This document shows positions 1 to 5,828 of a stretch of DNA of 6,925 nt, piece after piece. The translations under genes were made by a program, and so were the position numbers. How positions within the stretch are numbered: the first letter of the stretch is position 1; the number at the start of each line of letters is the position of its first letter. Origin of the DNA: Actinomycetes bacterium. Lineage in GTDB: Bacteria > Actinomycetota > Acidimicrobiia > Acidimicrobiales > Palsa-688. The stretch is from positions 1 to 6,925 of the forward strand of contig JAKBBS010000087.1 in NCBI GenBank assembly GCA_021808425.1, read 5' to 3'. The notes beneath the pieces are model-generated. The model saw only the letters and a program-made list of their open reading frames with translations. It did no database searches and was not told where the DNA came from.

Positions 1-339
1 TACCGGATCGACGCGGACGTCGCGAAGCTCGGCGGCGACGTACCCGTGGCGCGCAAAGCGCACGGCCTGGCCGACCGGCGCTGGGTTGCGAGCGGCCTGC
101 TAGCTAACCCTGCACCCGACGCCGCCCGCAATCAACCGGTCGGACAGTTGGCCCTCGGACGAGAACACGCGGCGGCCCAAGCCGCCTACCCCCGCCGCGA
201 CCGCACATGGTTCGCCGGTGACTCCTTGGTCGGGCCGTCCACGGTCGTCGAGGCGATGACTCAGGGAAAAATAGCCGCCCAGGCAATTCTTGCGTCCCTG
301 ACACAGCACATGCCGGGGTCCGAGTCACACGACGGGTAG
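1..339 (+). CDS. FAD/NAD(P)-dependent oxidoreductase, GltD/PreT type (C-terminal fragment)
   Basis: The reading frame is open from base 1 to a TAG at 337-339, so only about the last 112 residues of a longer protein are present. The recognisable part is the C-terminal FAD-binding block, FAGDSLVGPSTVVEAM followed by TQGKIAAQAI, encoded around 211-285. It matches the pattern (FAGD...GpstVVeAi.eGr.AA) that closes the FAD domain in glutamate synthase small subunits, dihydropyrimidine dehydrogenase subunit A (PreT) and related flavoproteins. In that family the aspartate of the GD pair contacts the FAD ribityl/pyrophosphate and the following helix packs on the isoalloxazine. Such proteins pass electrons from NAD(P)H to a partner enzyme. 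The partner cannot be seen here. The next gene converges on this one and encodes an FMN enzyme, but a functional link is only a guess. The N-terminal Fe-S and NAD domains lie outside the window, so the exact subfamily is open. Confidence 0.72.
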   Translation, partial: YRIDADVAKLGGDVPVARKAHGLADRRWVASGLLANPAPDAARNQPVGQLALGREHAAAQAAYPRRDRTWFAGDSLVGPSTVVEAMTQGKIAAQAILASLTQHMPGSESHDG

Positions 340-374
340 ATACGAATCCTCCACGCTCGGCGACGACCTCCGCG

Positions 375-1847
375 CTAGACGCCGAGGAGGTACTCTACGA
401 CGTCTCGGGCCGTGTATGTCGTACCGCCGGCGTTTGCCGTAACCTTCGCCAGGAACGTGAGATCCTTGCCGATTGTCACCAATGGCGGCTCGACTTTCCC
501 GCCCCCCCGTCGCTGGCCGAGGCCGATCGCAGCAATCAAACCGTTACACAAGCATCGACGTCCCTCTACCTCCTCAGCCCTCCCGCCTTTGCGCACGAAC
601 GCTCCTGGTCGTTCCGCTGCGCAACGGTACCCGATGCCGCCGGAAGCCGTTCGATACGGCACCCTCAGATATCCGACGTCGCAAGATCTCCGCCGGGCAG
701 CGTAGAGCGCAGGATCTGAGACCGTGCCGGGCAGTCGGGCGACCTTGAAAGGAAAGCCGGTGGGTGACGCCGCCAGGTCGGTGTGCACTTCGAGGGCACC
801 CTCAAACCATCGATCGATCAACTCCTGCTTCAAGGACGAGTCGAGGTCCGACTCTCGGCAGAGAGCGAAGGCCGACCCGACCTGGATGCCCTGCGCTCCC
901 CCGGCGTGCGCCTCTCGGAGTCGCTCGGGACTCGCGTAGCCACCCGCAAGCCAGAACGGAACTCCCAGGTCGCTCATTTTGTCGAGATCGACTTCGTCGC
1001 GCGGACCATATACCGGCTGGCCGTCCAGGTCGAGCGCTGCACGGCCTCGCGGCGGTGCATTATGTCCGCCGGCGTTTGGACCCTCGACGACGAAACCGTC
1101 CGGGCAGGTCCTCGGATCCCGGGCGAGGTATGCGGCGAGCATATTCGACGAGACTATGGCTAGAAACTGGGGGCGCCCCAGCGGCCGGCAGTCCCCGAAG
1201 AGCGTTACAGGGTCGATGACGACGCTGGAGGCAGCGTCCCCGTCGCCATGGACATTAACGTGAAGGCCGCCTGACTTTCCGGCTGCGAGCGCATCGAGGT
1301 AGGCCGGGATCTCCGCCGGAATTCCTGCGCCCATCAATACGTAGTCCACACCAGCGAGGACGGCGCCATACAACACTGCAGGAACCGACATCTGCAGCTT
1401 CTCGAGGCAGTTGACTCCGACGAGACCACTATGCCCGTCCTTGGCGAGAAACACCTCGACGAAACCGGCGGCTACAGCCAGATGCGTCGCCGCCATGCTC
1501 GGCCGCAGCGAGGGCAAGGGCGGTGACCGAAAAGGACTACTTGGGTCGAGCCCGCCGGGCACGAAGTAGCGCTCCAGGATCTGCTCGACGACGTCGGGAT
1601 ATTGGAGGTGTTCGAGCGCTCGGAGAATGCGGCCACCCGGATCGCCCAGCTGTAGGCGACGGGCCAGTAGCGTGTCGAGGCCGACTCCGGAGACGACCCC
1701 GAGCTGCCCTGCCATCGATACCGCTCGCGCGAGGCGCCAACCCGACACACCGACACCCATGCCACCTTGGATGATCGCGGGTTGCTTCGCGGCGCCCTCG
1801 CGGGCGATTGCCGTCAGCGAGACCTTGCCGAGACTTTCCGACGTCAC
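375..1847 (-). CDS. Nitronate monooxygenase-like FMN enzyme (long, 490 aa form)
   Basis: This is a TIM-barrel flavoprotein of the nitronate monooxygenase / 2-nitropropane dioxygenase / PfaD superfamily. Visible motifs are the N-terminal IIQGGMGVGVSG (25-36), VEGPNAGGHN (254-263) in which H262 is at the place of the family's catalytic histidine, and WLAGGYASPERL ... GGAQGIQVGSAF (299-327), the FMN-phosphate loop. Classic nitronate monooxygenases are about 320-380 residues. This one carries an extra C-terminal region of roughly 130 residues with a conserved-looking RCLCNGL (two cysteines, C432 and C434) and EPPLVTIGKDL. That architecture is known in a long subfamily annotated as nitronate monooxygenase, whose substrate I cannot name. 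It could oxidise nitronates, or act as an FMN-dependent enoyl reductase as PfaD-like proteins do. The GTG at 1847 is the first start after an in-frame stop at 1881-1883, and it has only a weak Shine-Dalgarno. A short reading frame ends on it with a GTGA overlap. No signal peptide or membrane segment is seen, so it is probably cytoplasmic. Confidence 0.88.
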   Translation of the reverse strand: MTSESLGKVSLTAIAREGAAKQPAIIQGGMGVGVSGWRLARAVSMAGQLGVVSGVGLDTLLARRLQLGDPGGRILRALEHLQYPDVVEQILERYFVPGGLDPSSPFRSPPLPSLRPSMAATHLAVAAGFVEVFLAKDGHSGLVGVNCLEKLQMSVPAVLYGAVLAGVDYVLMGAGIPAEIPAYLDALAAGKSGGLHVNVHGDGDAASSVVIDPVTLFGDCRPLGRPQFLAIVSSNMLAAYLARDPRTCPDGFVVEGPNAGGHNAPPRGRAALDLDGQPVYGPRDEVDLDKMSDLGVPFWLAGGYASPERLREAHAGGAQGIQVGSAFALCRESDLDSSLKQELIDRWFEGALEVHTDLAASPTGFPFKVARLPGTVSDPALYAARRRSCDVGYLRVPYRTASGGIGYRCAAERPGAFVRKGGRAEEVEGRRCLCNGLIAAIGLGQRRGGGKVEPPLVTIGKDLTFLAKVTANAGGTTYTARDVVEYLLGV

Positions 1848-1903
1848 TGACGCGACTTTCGAGCCGCTGCGCTCAGTCTTTCAGGGGGTGCTATCTGGCG
1901 CAT
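1844..1903 (-). CDS. Possible 19-codon upstream reading frame, overlapping the next start
   Basis: An ATG at 1903-1901 opens a frame reading MRQIAPPERLSAAARKSRQ and stops at TGA 1846-1844. That stop shares GTGA with the GTG start of the nitronate monooxygenase-like gene. A TATTCT -10 box at 1918-1913 lies only 9 nt upstream of the ATG, so the transcript would begin at or within about two bases of it. This suggests leaderless initiation on the short frame followed by translational coupling. The peptide has no recognisable domain and no amino-acid run typical of an attenuator. It may be chance, but the exact overlap and the poor ribosome-binding site of the downstream gene argue for a role. Confidence 0.35.
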   Translation of the reverse strand: MRQIAPPERLSAAARKSRQ

Positions 1904-1912
1904 GACGACGTT

Positions 1913-1918
1913 AGAATA
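1913..1918 (-). promoter_or_regulatory. Candidate -10 box for the nitronate monooxygenase-like gene
   Basis: On the minus strand the hexamer reads TATTCT, fitting the actinobacterial TANNNT pattern. It lies 9 nt before the ATG of the short upstream frame. There is no good -35 at 16-18 nt (AGTCTA at 17 nt), which is common for actinobacterial sigma-A promoters. The same hexamer is used in the well-supported vapB promoter of this window. Confidence 0.35.
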
Positions 1919-1935
1919 ACTCACTTGACCTATGG

Positions 1936-1941
1936 TAGACT
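1936..1941 (+). promoter_or_regulatory. Candidate -10 box for the GntR-type gene
   Basis: TAGACT fits TANNNT and would place the transcript start near 1948, about 54 nt before the GTG of the regulator. A TTGACC at 1925-1930 resembles a -35 but is too close to pair with this box. Other -10 readings (TATGGT at 1931) are possible. The box lies on the opposite strand from, and just upstream of, the divergent candidate promoter, so one bound protein could influence both genes. Confidence 0.3.
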
Positions 1942-1960
1942 GCTGAACGTTGATTTATCC

Positions 1961-1973
1961 ACTACAGTTTAGT
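1961..1973 (+). promoter_or_regulatory. Near-perfect 13-bp palindrome, possible operator
   Basis: ACTACAGTTTAGT has ACTA/TAGT arms that match exactly and an inner A/T pair that also matches; only positions 5 and 9 break the symmetry. It lies between the candidate -10 of the GntR-type gene and its start codon, where a bound dimer would block elongation. GntR-family proteins often bind such short imperfect palindromes in their own promoters, but the sequence does not fit the FadR-type TNGTNNNACNA consensus well. Assigning it to the adjacent regulator is inference. Confidence 0.3.
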
Positions 1974-2001
1974 CCGGTCGGCCACAGAAAGGCGGACACG
2001 C

Positions 2002-2304
2002 GTGTTCGACACCCTTGGAGATGAGACTGCCTTGCCGACTCATGTGCCGGCAACGCTTTTCACGCCCGTCGGAAAAGCTCGCATCTCTGACATGATCGCA
2101 GCGCAAATACGTCAAGCCATTCGCGATGGCCGCCTACAGACCGGCGACAGGCTCCCATCGGAGCGCGAACTTGGGTTTAGCTTCGCCGTTAGCCGGGTCA
2201 GTATCCGCAATGCCCTGCGAATTCTCGAAGGTGCCGGCCTGGTCGAAGTCAGGGTGGGTGCCGGTGGCGGTGCCATAGTGACTTCGCCGGCGGATACCGA
2301 GTAG
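2002..2304 (+). CDS. GntR/FadR-type winged-helix regulator lacking its effector domain
   Basis: The 100-residue product is a complete GntR winged helix-turn-helix. Residues about 26-95 include LPSERELGFSFAVSRVSIRN (51-70), the recognition helix region followed by ALRILEGAGL, and the wing VEVRVGAGGGAIV (81-93). The glycine-rich wing is characteristic of the FadR subfamily. Members of that subfamily are normally 220-250 residues, with a C-terminal all-helical FCD ligand-binding domain that also makes the dimer. Here a TAG follows directly after the wing, so the ligand-sensing part is missing. The GTG start is supported by AAAGG at 1988-1993, 8 nt upstream. The protein could still bind DNA weakly or could be a decayed gene. 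A stretch in another frame just downstream resembles the first FCD helix, favouring truncation or frameshift over a naturally short protein. The divergent nitronate monooxygenase-like gene is one possible target and the convergent decarboxylase operon another. Confidence 0.8.
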   Translation: MFDTLGDETALPTHVPATLFTPVGKARISDMIAAQIRQAIRDGRLQTGDRLPSERELGFSFAVSRVSIRNALRILEGAGLVEVRVGAGGGAIVTSPADTE

Positions 2305-2338
2305 TCAGTGCAGCCGTGAGCGCGACTCCAATCGGATC

Positions 2339-2362
2339 CGATCCGTCACAGGATCGTATTTC
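2339..2362 (+). terminator. Weak candidate terminator after the GntR-type gene
   Basis: CGATCC / GGATCG form a 6-bp stem around a 6-nt loop (2339-2356), followed by TATTTC. It lies 34 nt after the regulator's stop. It overlaps a 12-bp perfect palindrome ATCGGATCCGAT at 2331-2342 that could compete for pairing. The stem is short and the T stretch is interrupted, so support is slight. Confidence 0.2.
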
Positions 2363-2369
2363 TGCATCG

Positions 2370-2450
2370 GAACCTCGCCAAGTGGCTCTCCGACTTACCG
2401 TCGCCCGCTCCACGACAAAACCGGCTTATCAGGCGCTAGAGGGTCCGCTA
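2370..2450 (+). pseudogene. Possible out-of-frame remnant of the first FCD helix
   Basis: In a frame different from the winged-helix gene, the codons read EPRQVALRLTVARSTTKPA followed by YQALEGPL. This resembles the first FCD helices of FadR-type regulators (pattern E.R..lEp.aArLAAeRaT.edl.aLe..l) in spacing and in the RL..aR.T......LE elements. It is followed at once by the 3' end of the convergent decarboxylase gene, and no further FCD sequence is present. The resemblance is loose and judged by eye. The rest of 2305-2447 shows no other gene. Confidence 0.2.
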
Positions 2451-3812
2451 TCGCAGCGTCTCGAGGATCTCGATGACCTCCTCGGCTTTCGTGTCGGGAT
2501 TGACGAATGCGAGGCGGAAGGCTATTTGTTCCTGCCACCTGGTTGGCAGACAGAGGATCACGCCTTCGGTGGCCTTGCGGTGGGACCACTCTCGGTAGTC
2601 GGAGCCGGTCCATCCGCAGCGCTCGAATAGAAGCACTGAGAGTTCCGGGTCTTTGATCAGCCGCAAGTGCGAGGATCCGCGAATCGCCTTCGCCACGGTC
2701 GCGGCCGTCGCCAAGGTCTGTTCGATCGCCGCCGCGTATCGATCAGTACCGTGCGTGGCAAGACTGAACCAGAACGGCAGTCCCCGAGCTCGTCGGGACA
2801 AATGGATCGCCAGATCGGCCGGGTTCCACGCCTCCCGGTCGATCTCGTCCAAGTACCCTGCGCGCTGAGCATGCGTAGCCTTGGCAAGCTCGGGCCTCCT
2901 GTACAAAAGTGCGCAGCAGTCGTAGGGCGCGAAAAGCCATTTGTGGGGGTCAACGATAAAGCTGTCCGCTCGTTCTACCCCAGCGAATCGACCCCGGACA
3001 CTTGGTGCGGCAAGCCCGGCACCCCCGTAGGCCCCGTCAACATGCAGCCACAATTCGTGTTTGCTGCACACATCGGCGACGTCGTCGAGGTCGTCGATGA
3101 CACCGGCGTTGGTTGTTCCGGCCGTTGCGACGACAGCGAACACGCCGTCTGCGCCGGCCACGGCTCGCTGCAATGCGTCGCCGGTCAGATGTCCCCTGTG
3201 ATCAACCTCAACTTCAAGGACATCTACGTCGAGGATCCGGGCAGCCGCACGGATGGATGAGTGCGCCTCGGACGTGCACGCCACACGCCACCCGCCGGCC
3301 GGTCGACCGACCCGGCCTCGGGCGGACTCGCGAGCCGTTGCAAGCGCGGAAAGGTTTCCTAAAGTACCGCCCGCGACGAAGCAGCCGCCCGCGGTGGCAG
3401 GCCACCCGAGGAGCCCGACTATCCACGCCAGCGCTTCGTTCTCGGCAAATATTGCACCAGCGCCCGCCTCCCATGTACCGCCGAAAATGTTAGCTGCGCT
3501 CGTGACCAGATCGAACGCTACAGCAGCGGCGGTCGGCGCCGAAGGAATGTAAGCCAGGTTGAGTGCGCCGTCCTGCGCTCGGGTCGCAGGCTCCAAAACC
3601 CGGTCGAACAATTCGAGAGCGGCAGCTCCCCCAATCCCCTTCGCAGTGACGGTCCTGCCGGTCGCCGCAGCCAGCTCCGATGCAGGGCGAGCGGTCGCTC
3701 GCGGATCGCTCGGGCGAACCACTCGTCGTGCCGCCCAATCAACAGCGGCCACCACGACGTCGCTCTCGTCACCCCAAACTTTGGTCGAGGAGTTTCCTGG
3801 GGCGCCTGTCAT
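2448..3812 (-). CDS. Group II pyridoxal-phosphate-dependent amino acid decarboxylase
   Basis: The 454-residue product belongs to the fold-type I, group II decarboxylases (aromatic-L-amino-acid, glutamate, diaminobutyrate and cysteine-sulfinate decarboxylases), which release CO2 from an amino acid to give an amine. Counting from the chosen ATG at 3812, visible elements are GGTLGNLSAL (148-157) for the phosphate of PLP, SEAHSSIRAA (181-190) with H184 as the histidine that stacks on the PLP ring, ATAGTTNAG (229-237), HVDGAYGG (257-264) with D259 contacting the pyridine nitrogen, and DPHKWL (288-293) with K291 as the Schiff-base lysine. All key residues are present and the length is close to the family norm of about 450-490. 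The start was set at 3812 rather than an upstream in-frame start at 3866, because AAAGGGA lies 8 nt before it (3821-3827) and the longer form would overlap the sulfatase. It is the second gene of an operon, 17 nt behind the sulfatase stop. The substrate cannot be read from the sequence; cytoplasmic. Confidence 0.9.
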   Translation of the reverse strand: MTGAPGNSSTKVWGDESDVVVAAVDWAARRVVRPSDPRATARPASELAAATGRTVTAKGIGGAAALELFDRVLEPATRAQDGALNLAYIPSAPTAAAVAFDLVTSAANIFGGTWEAGAGAIFAENEALAWIVGLLGWPATAGGCFVAGGTLGNLSALATARESARGRVGRPAGGWRVACTSEAHSSIRAAARILDVDVLEVEVDHRGHLTGDALQRAVAGADGVFAVVATAGTTNAGVIDDLDDVADVCSKHELWLHVDGAYGGAGLAAPSVRGRFAGVERADSFIVDPHKWLFAPYDCCALLYRRPELAKATHAQRAGYLDEIDREAWNPADLAIHLSRRARGLPFWFSLATHGTDRYAAAIEQTLATAATVAKAIRGSSHLRLIKDPELSVLLFERCGWTGSDYREWSHRKATEGVILCLPTRWQEQIAFRLAFVNPDTKAEEVIEILETLR

Positions 3813-3820
3813 TTGATTTT

Positions 3821-3827
3821 TCCCTTT
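3821..3827 (-). promoter_or_regulatory. Ribosome-binding site that sets the decarboxylase start
   Basis: On the minus strand AAAGGGA sits 8 nt before the ATG at 3812 and immediately after the sulfatase stop codon (3832-3830). It decides against the longer in-frame start at 3866 and shows that the decarboxylase is translated independently within the shared transcript. Confidence 0.7.
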
Positions 3828-3829
3828 GA

Positions 3830-5350
3830 CTACTTGTAGACGTTCGGCTCGGGCGACTCCCACCACACCGAGGGTGCTCCGACGGCGACGTTCAGCCGTT
3901 CACTCAGGTCGACAGCGAGGTCATTGCGACCAGTGGAGCGCAAATGCTCCATGTAGACGCCTGGGTCAGCGTAGTAGGTAGGGCCGGTTTGCAGTGTGGT
4001 CAGCATCGGATCCGGGGGTGAGCCGGGCACGCCTGCATTTCGATGCCACCATTCGCTCAGATTGCAGCGCATCTCGGCCGCCAGGTTGGGGAGTTCTGGG
4101 AGCAAATCCCGTGTCAGGTAGGGGTCGTCGGTCACGTTGAAAAGCTGCTCCCACTCGGCTCGGAAGGAGCCGGGATGGTAGGTGCGGATGTAGAGATGGT
4201 CCTCAGTACGGACCGATCGCTGATAGGTGTGCGCACCCTGGCCGAGTACTAGGTATCGACGCGTCTCGGCATTCTCCCCTCGGATGGCGGGAGCGAAGGA
4301 CCGGCCCTGCCAGCCCGGCGGTACCGGGATGCCGAGCAGATCGCAAAGAGTCGGAGCGAAGTCGATGTTGTAGACCAGTTCGGATCGGTGACGGCTACCG
4401 GCCTCCACAGCGTCGGTCACGCCCGGCCAGTAGACGACCAGCGGGACTCTCAGGGTCGCTTCGTTGGCTAGGCCATGTTCCGCATAGGAACCGTTCTCCC
4501 CCAGAGATTCACCATGATCTCCACTTACGATGATGGCAGTATCATCAGCGATTCCCAGCTCGTCGAGCAGGTCCAGGAGCTGCCCGAAGTACCGGTCCCA
4601 GTAAAGGATAGTGGCGTCGTAGCCGTTGATCAAAAGCTCGAAGTCGTCACGGGAACGGATAGCATCGGGCATCGCGTGGGGCACGGCCGACTTACGAGGC
4701 CCGGACCTCGTATAGTGCAGGTCAAGCGCCGAGCGAGGTCCGTAGATCCGCGCTCCGTGATCCGCGATGGTCTCGTCGTCGGGCCACGCCTGCACCGGCC
4801 CGGTAGCGGCGGCCTGTTCCACCCATTCCGGGCCGATCAGGTAGTCGGTATGAGGTTCCCAATAGTGGACGTGCAGGAACCAGCTGTCTCTGTCACGGTT
4901 ACGCCGAATCCAGTCCAATGCGACCGGGTTGATCTGGTGGGCTTGCTCGTCGTTTAGTTCGCTGCTAGCCCGAATAACTTCCCGGTAGTTGCCACAGAAC
5001 CAGTAGGCGCGGTGGCGCTCCGCAAACATGGAAACTGCCGCGGTGTACCAGCCGTGCTGCTGAAGCCGCTGTCCGAACAATGGCCTGCCGGGTGCTGGGC
5101 CGTGCCCCGGGTCGAGGCGGAACTGTCCTGCTCGACCGAAATGGCCGATCACACCGTTGGTTATGCCAAACTGGCCACTCGACAGGGCCGCCCGCGAGGG
5201 CAGGCACGGAGAATCCGAACAGTAGTAGCGGTCGAAGATCACACTGCGTTCTGCGAGGCGCTCCAGGTTCGGGGCGGTTGAGCGGTGGTATCCGTAGGGT
5301 GCGAGATGGTCCGGGCGAAGGGTGTCGACGTCAACGTAAAGAATCCGCAT
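3830..5350 (-). CDS. Sulfatase (formylglycine-dependent, alkaline phosphatase superfamily)
   Basis: The 506-residue protein begins MRILYVDVDTLRPDHLAPYG, the first strand and metal-binding loop of the family (D7 and D9). CLPSRAALSSG at 49-59 fits the C-x-P-S-R-x-x-L-x-x-G signature, where C49 is converted to formylglycine by a maturation enzyme. Other expected active-site pieces are HYWEPHTDY (162-170, with H167) and SGDHGESLGENGSYAEHG (276-293), where D278 and H279 complete the calcium site. Family members hydrolyse sulfate esters or sulfamates; a few relatives with the same CxPSR motif are phosphonate monoester hydrolases. There is no signal peptide, so it should act in the cytoplasm on an imported or internal substrate. 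No formylglycine-generating enzyme or anaerobic sulfatase-maturing enzyme is in the window, so maturation must come from elsewhere. The start is supported by AGGAG 8 nt upstream (5363-5359). It is the first gene of an operon with the decarboxylase. Confidence 0.9.
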   Translation of the reverse strand: MRILYVDVDTLRPDHLAPYGYHRSTAPNLERLAERSVIFDRYYCSDSPCLPSRAALSSGQFGITNGVIGHFGRAGQFRLDPGHGPAPGRPLFGQRLQQHGWYTAAVSMFAERHRAYWFCGNYREVIRASSELNDEQAHQINPVALDWIRRNRDRDSWFLHVHYWEPHTDYLIGPEWVEQAAATGPVQAWPDDETIADHGARIYGPRSALDLHYTRSGPRKSAVPHAMPDAIRSRDDFELLINGYDATILYWDRYFGQLLDLLDELGIADDTAIIVSGDHGESLGENGSYAEHGLANEATLRVPLVVYWPGVTDAVEAGSRHRSELVYNIDFAPTLCDLLGIPVPPGWQGRSFAPAIRGENAETRRYLVLGQGAHTYQRSVRTEDHLYIRTYHPGSFRAEWEQLFNVTDDPYLTRDLLPELPNLAAEMRCNLSEWWHRNAGVPGSPPDPMLTTLQTGPTYYADPGVYMEHLRSTGRNDLAVDLSERLNVAVGAPSVWWESPEPNVYK

Positions 5351-5402
5351 TTCAATGGCTCCTGTGAGCGACGCTCAGGTGGAACGGGCTGGCTGCATTC
5401 AT

Positions 5403-5418
5403 GGGTTACCCGATTATC
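5403..5418 (-). promoter_or_regulatory. Candidate promoter and small palindrome upstream of the sulfatase
   Basis: On the minus strand GATAAT (5418-5413) resembles a -10 box, with TTGCTA at 5444-5439 as a poorly spaced -35 (20 nt). TATTCT at 5431-5426 is an alternative. Next to the -10 is GGGTTACCC (5403-5411), a perfect 4+4 palindrome around one base, suited to a repressor but short enough to be chance. The leader to the sulfatase start would be about 55-60 nt. Nothing else is recognised in the 5351-5542 intergenic stretch. Confidence 0.25.
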
Positions 5419-5542
5419 GCCTACGAGAATAGATCCCATAGCAAGGTAGGCCCCGGCGGTTTAGCGGTCGCCGGGTCGGCTGCGATACGAGCGCAGTCCA
5501 ATCGTTCGTGACGGCTGTCTTGCTAGACGAAGCTTTGGTCGC

Positions 5543-5570
5543 TTGAAGGCACACCTTTATGATGTATTCT
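5543..5570 (+). promoter_or_regulatory. vapBC promoter, apparently leaderless
   Basis: TTGAAG at 5543-5548 and TATTCT at 5565-5570 are 16 nt apart. The ATG at 5577 begins 6 nt after the -10 box, the distance at which transcription normally starts. No Shine-Dalgarno precedes that ATG. The mRNA therefore probably begins with the start codon itself, as is frequent in actinobacterial antitoxin genes. Confidence 0.6.
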
Positions 5571-5578
5571 TACATCAT
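5559..5578 (+). promoter_or_regulatory. Operator palindrome over the vapB -10 box and start codon
   Basis: The arms ATGATGTA (5559-5566) and TACATCAT (5571-5578) are exact reverse complements separated by TTCT. The element covers the -10 hexamer and the first two bases of the vapB ATG. Ribbon-helix-helix antitoxins, alone or with their toxin, bind such palindromes to repress their own operon, so autoregulation is the likely function. Confidence 0.7.
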
Positions 5579-5828
5579 GTTACGCACGCAGATCTCCCTC
5601 ACGGAAGAGGAACGTCGTTCCCTCGATGCGGCTGCGCACCGGACGGGCCGGTCTATTTCTGCCCTGATCCGGGAGGCGGTCGAGACCGTCTACGGCACGC
5701 AGCGATCCAGCGGAGAGGATCTCGCCATCATGCGCCGGGCGTTCGGATCCTGGAAGGACCACGGCAGTGACGGAGCCGACTTCGTTGATCAACTTCGCTC
5801 AGGATCTCGATCCTTGCCCACGGCATGA
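5577..5828 (+). CDS. vapB: VapB-type ribbon-helix-helix antitoxin
   Basis: The 83-residue protein begins MLRTQISLTEEERRSLDAAA. Residues 2-8 form the DNA-binding beta strand of the ribbon-helix-helix fold, 9-21 the first helix, GRS the turn and about 27-38 (ISALIREAVETV) the second helix. The tail, with AFGSWKD (55-61) and DFVDQLRSGSR (68-78), is of the kind that wraps around the PIN toxin and blocks its active site. An ATG 18 bases upstream (5559) is also in frame. The start at 5577 is preferred because the family begins with MLRTQI-like sequence, and because the -10 box would lie inside the coding region otherwise. The stop overlaps the toxin start as ATGA, indicating translational coupling. 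It probably represses the operon through the palindrome that covers its own start. Confidence 0.88.
   Translation: MLRTQISLTEEERRSLDAAAHRTGRSISALIREAVETVYGTQRSSGEDLAIMRRAFGSWKDHGSDGADFVDQLRSGSRSLPTA

Noticed and set aside
356..386. Inverted repeat CTCGGCG / CGCCGAG between the two convergent genes, as a bidirectional terminator
   Set aside because: The stem is only 7 bp with a 17-nt loop, there is no T tract on either strand, and it overlaps the 3' codons of the nitronate monooxygenase-like gene.
412..1263. Several long plus-strand open frames opposite the nitronate monooxygenase-like gene
   Set aside because: They are antisense, arginine- and proline-rich translations typical of GC-rich shadow frames, with no domain and no promoter or ribosome-binding site.
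2331..2342. Perfect palindrome ATCGGATCCGAT as an operator
   Set aside because: It lies downstream of the regulator's stop, away from any promoter. A 12-bp palindrome of this composition can occur by chance.
2653..3552. Plus-strand open frames opposite the decarboxylase
   Set aside because: Their composition is that of antisense shadows, while the minus strand carries all PLP-enzyme motifs without interruption.
3813..3866. Longer N-terminus for the decarboxylase
   Set aside because: It would overlap the end of the sulfatase, adds no family sequence, and the ATG at 3812 has a strong ribosome-binding site 8 nt upstream.
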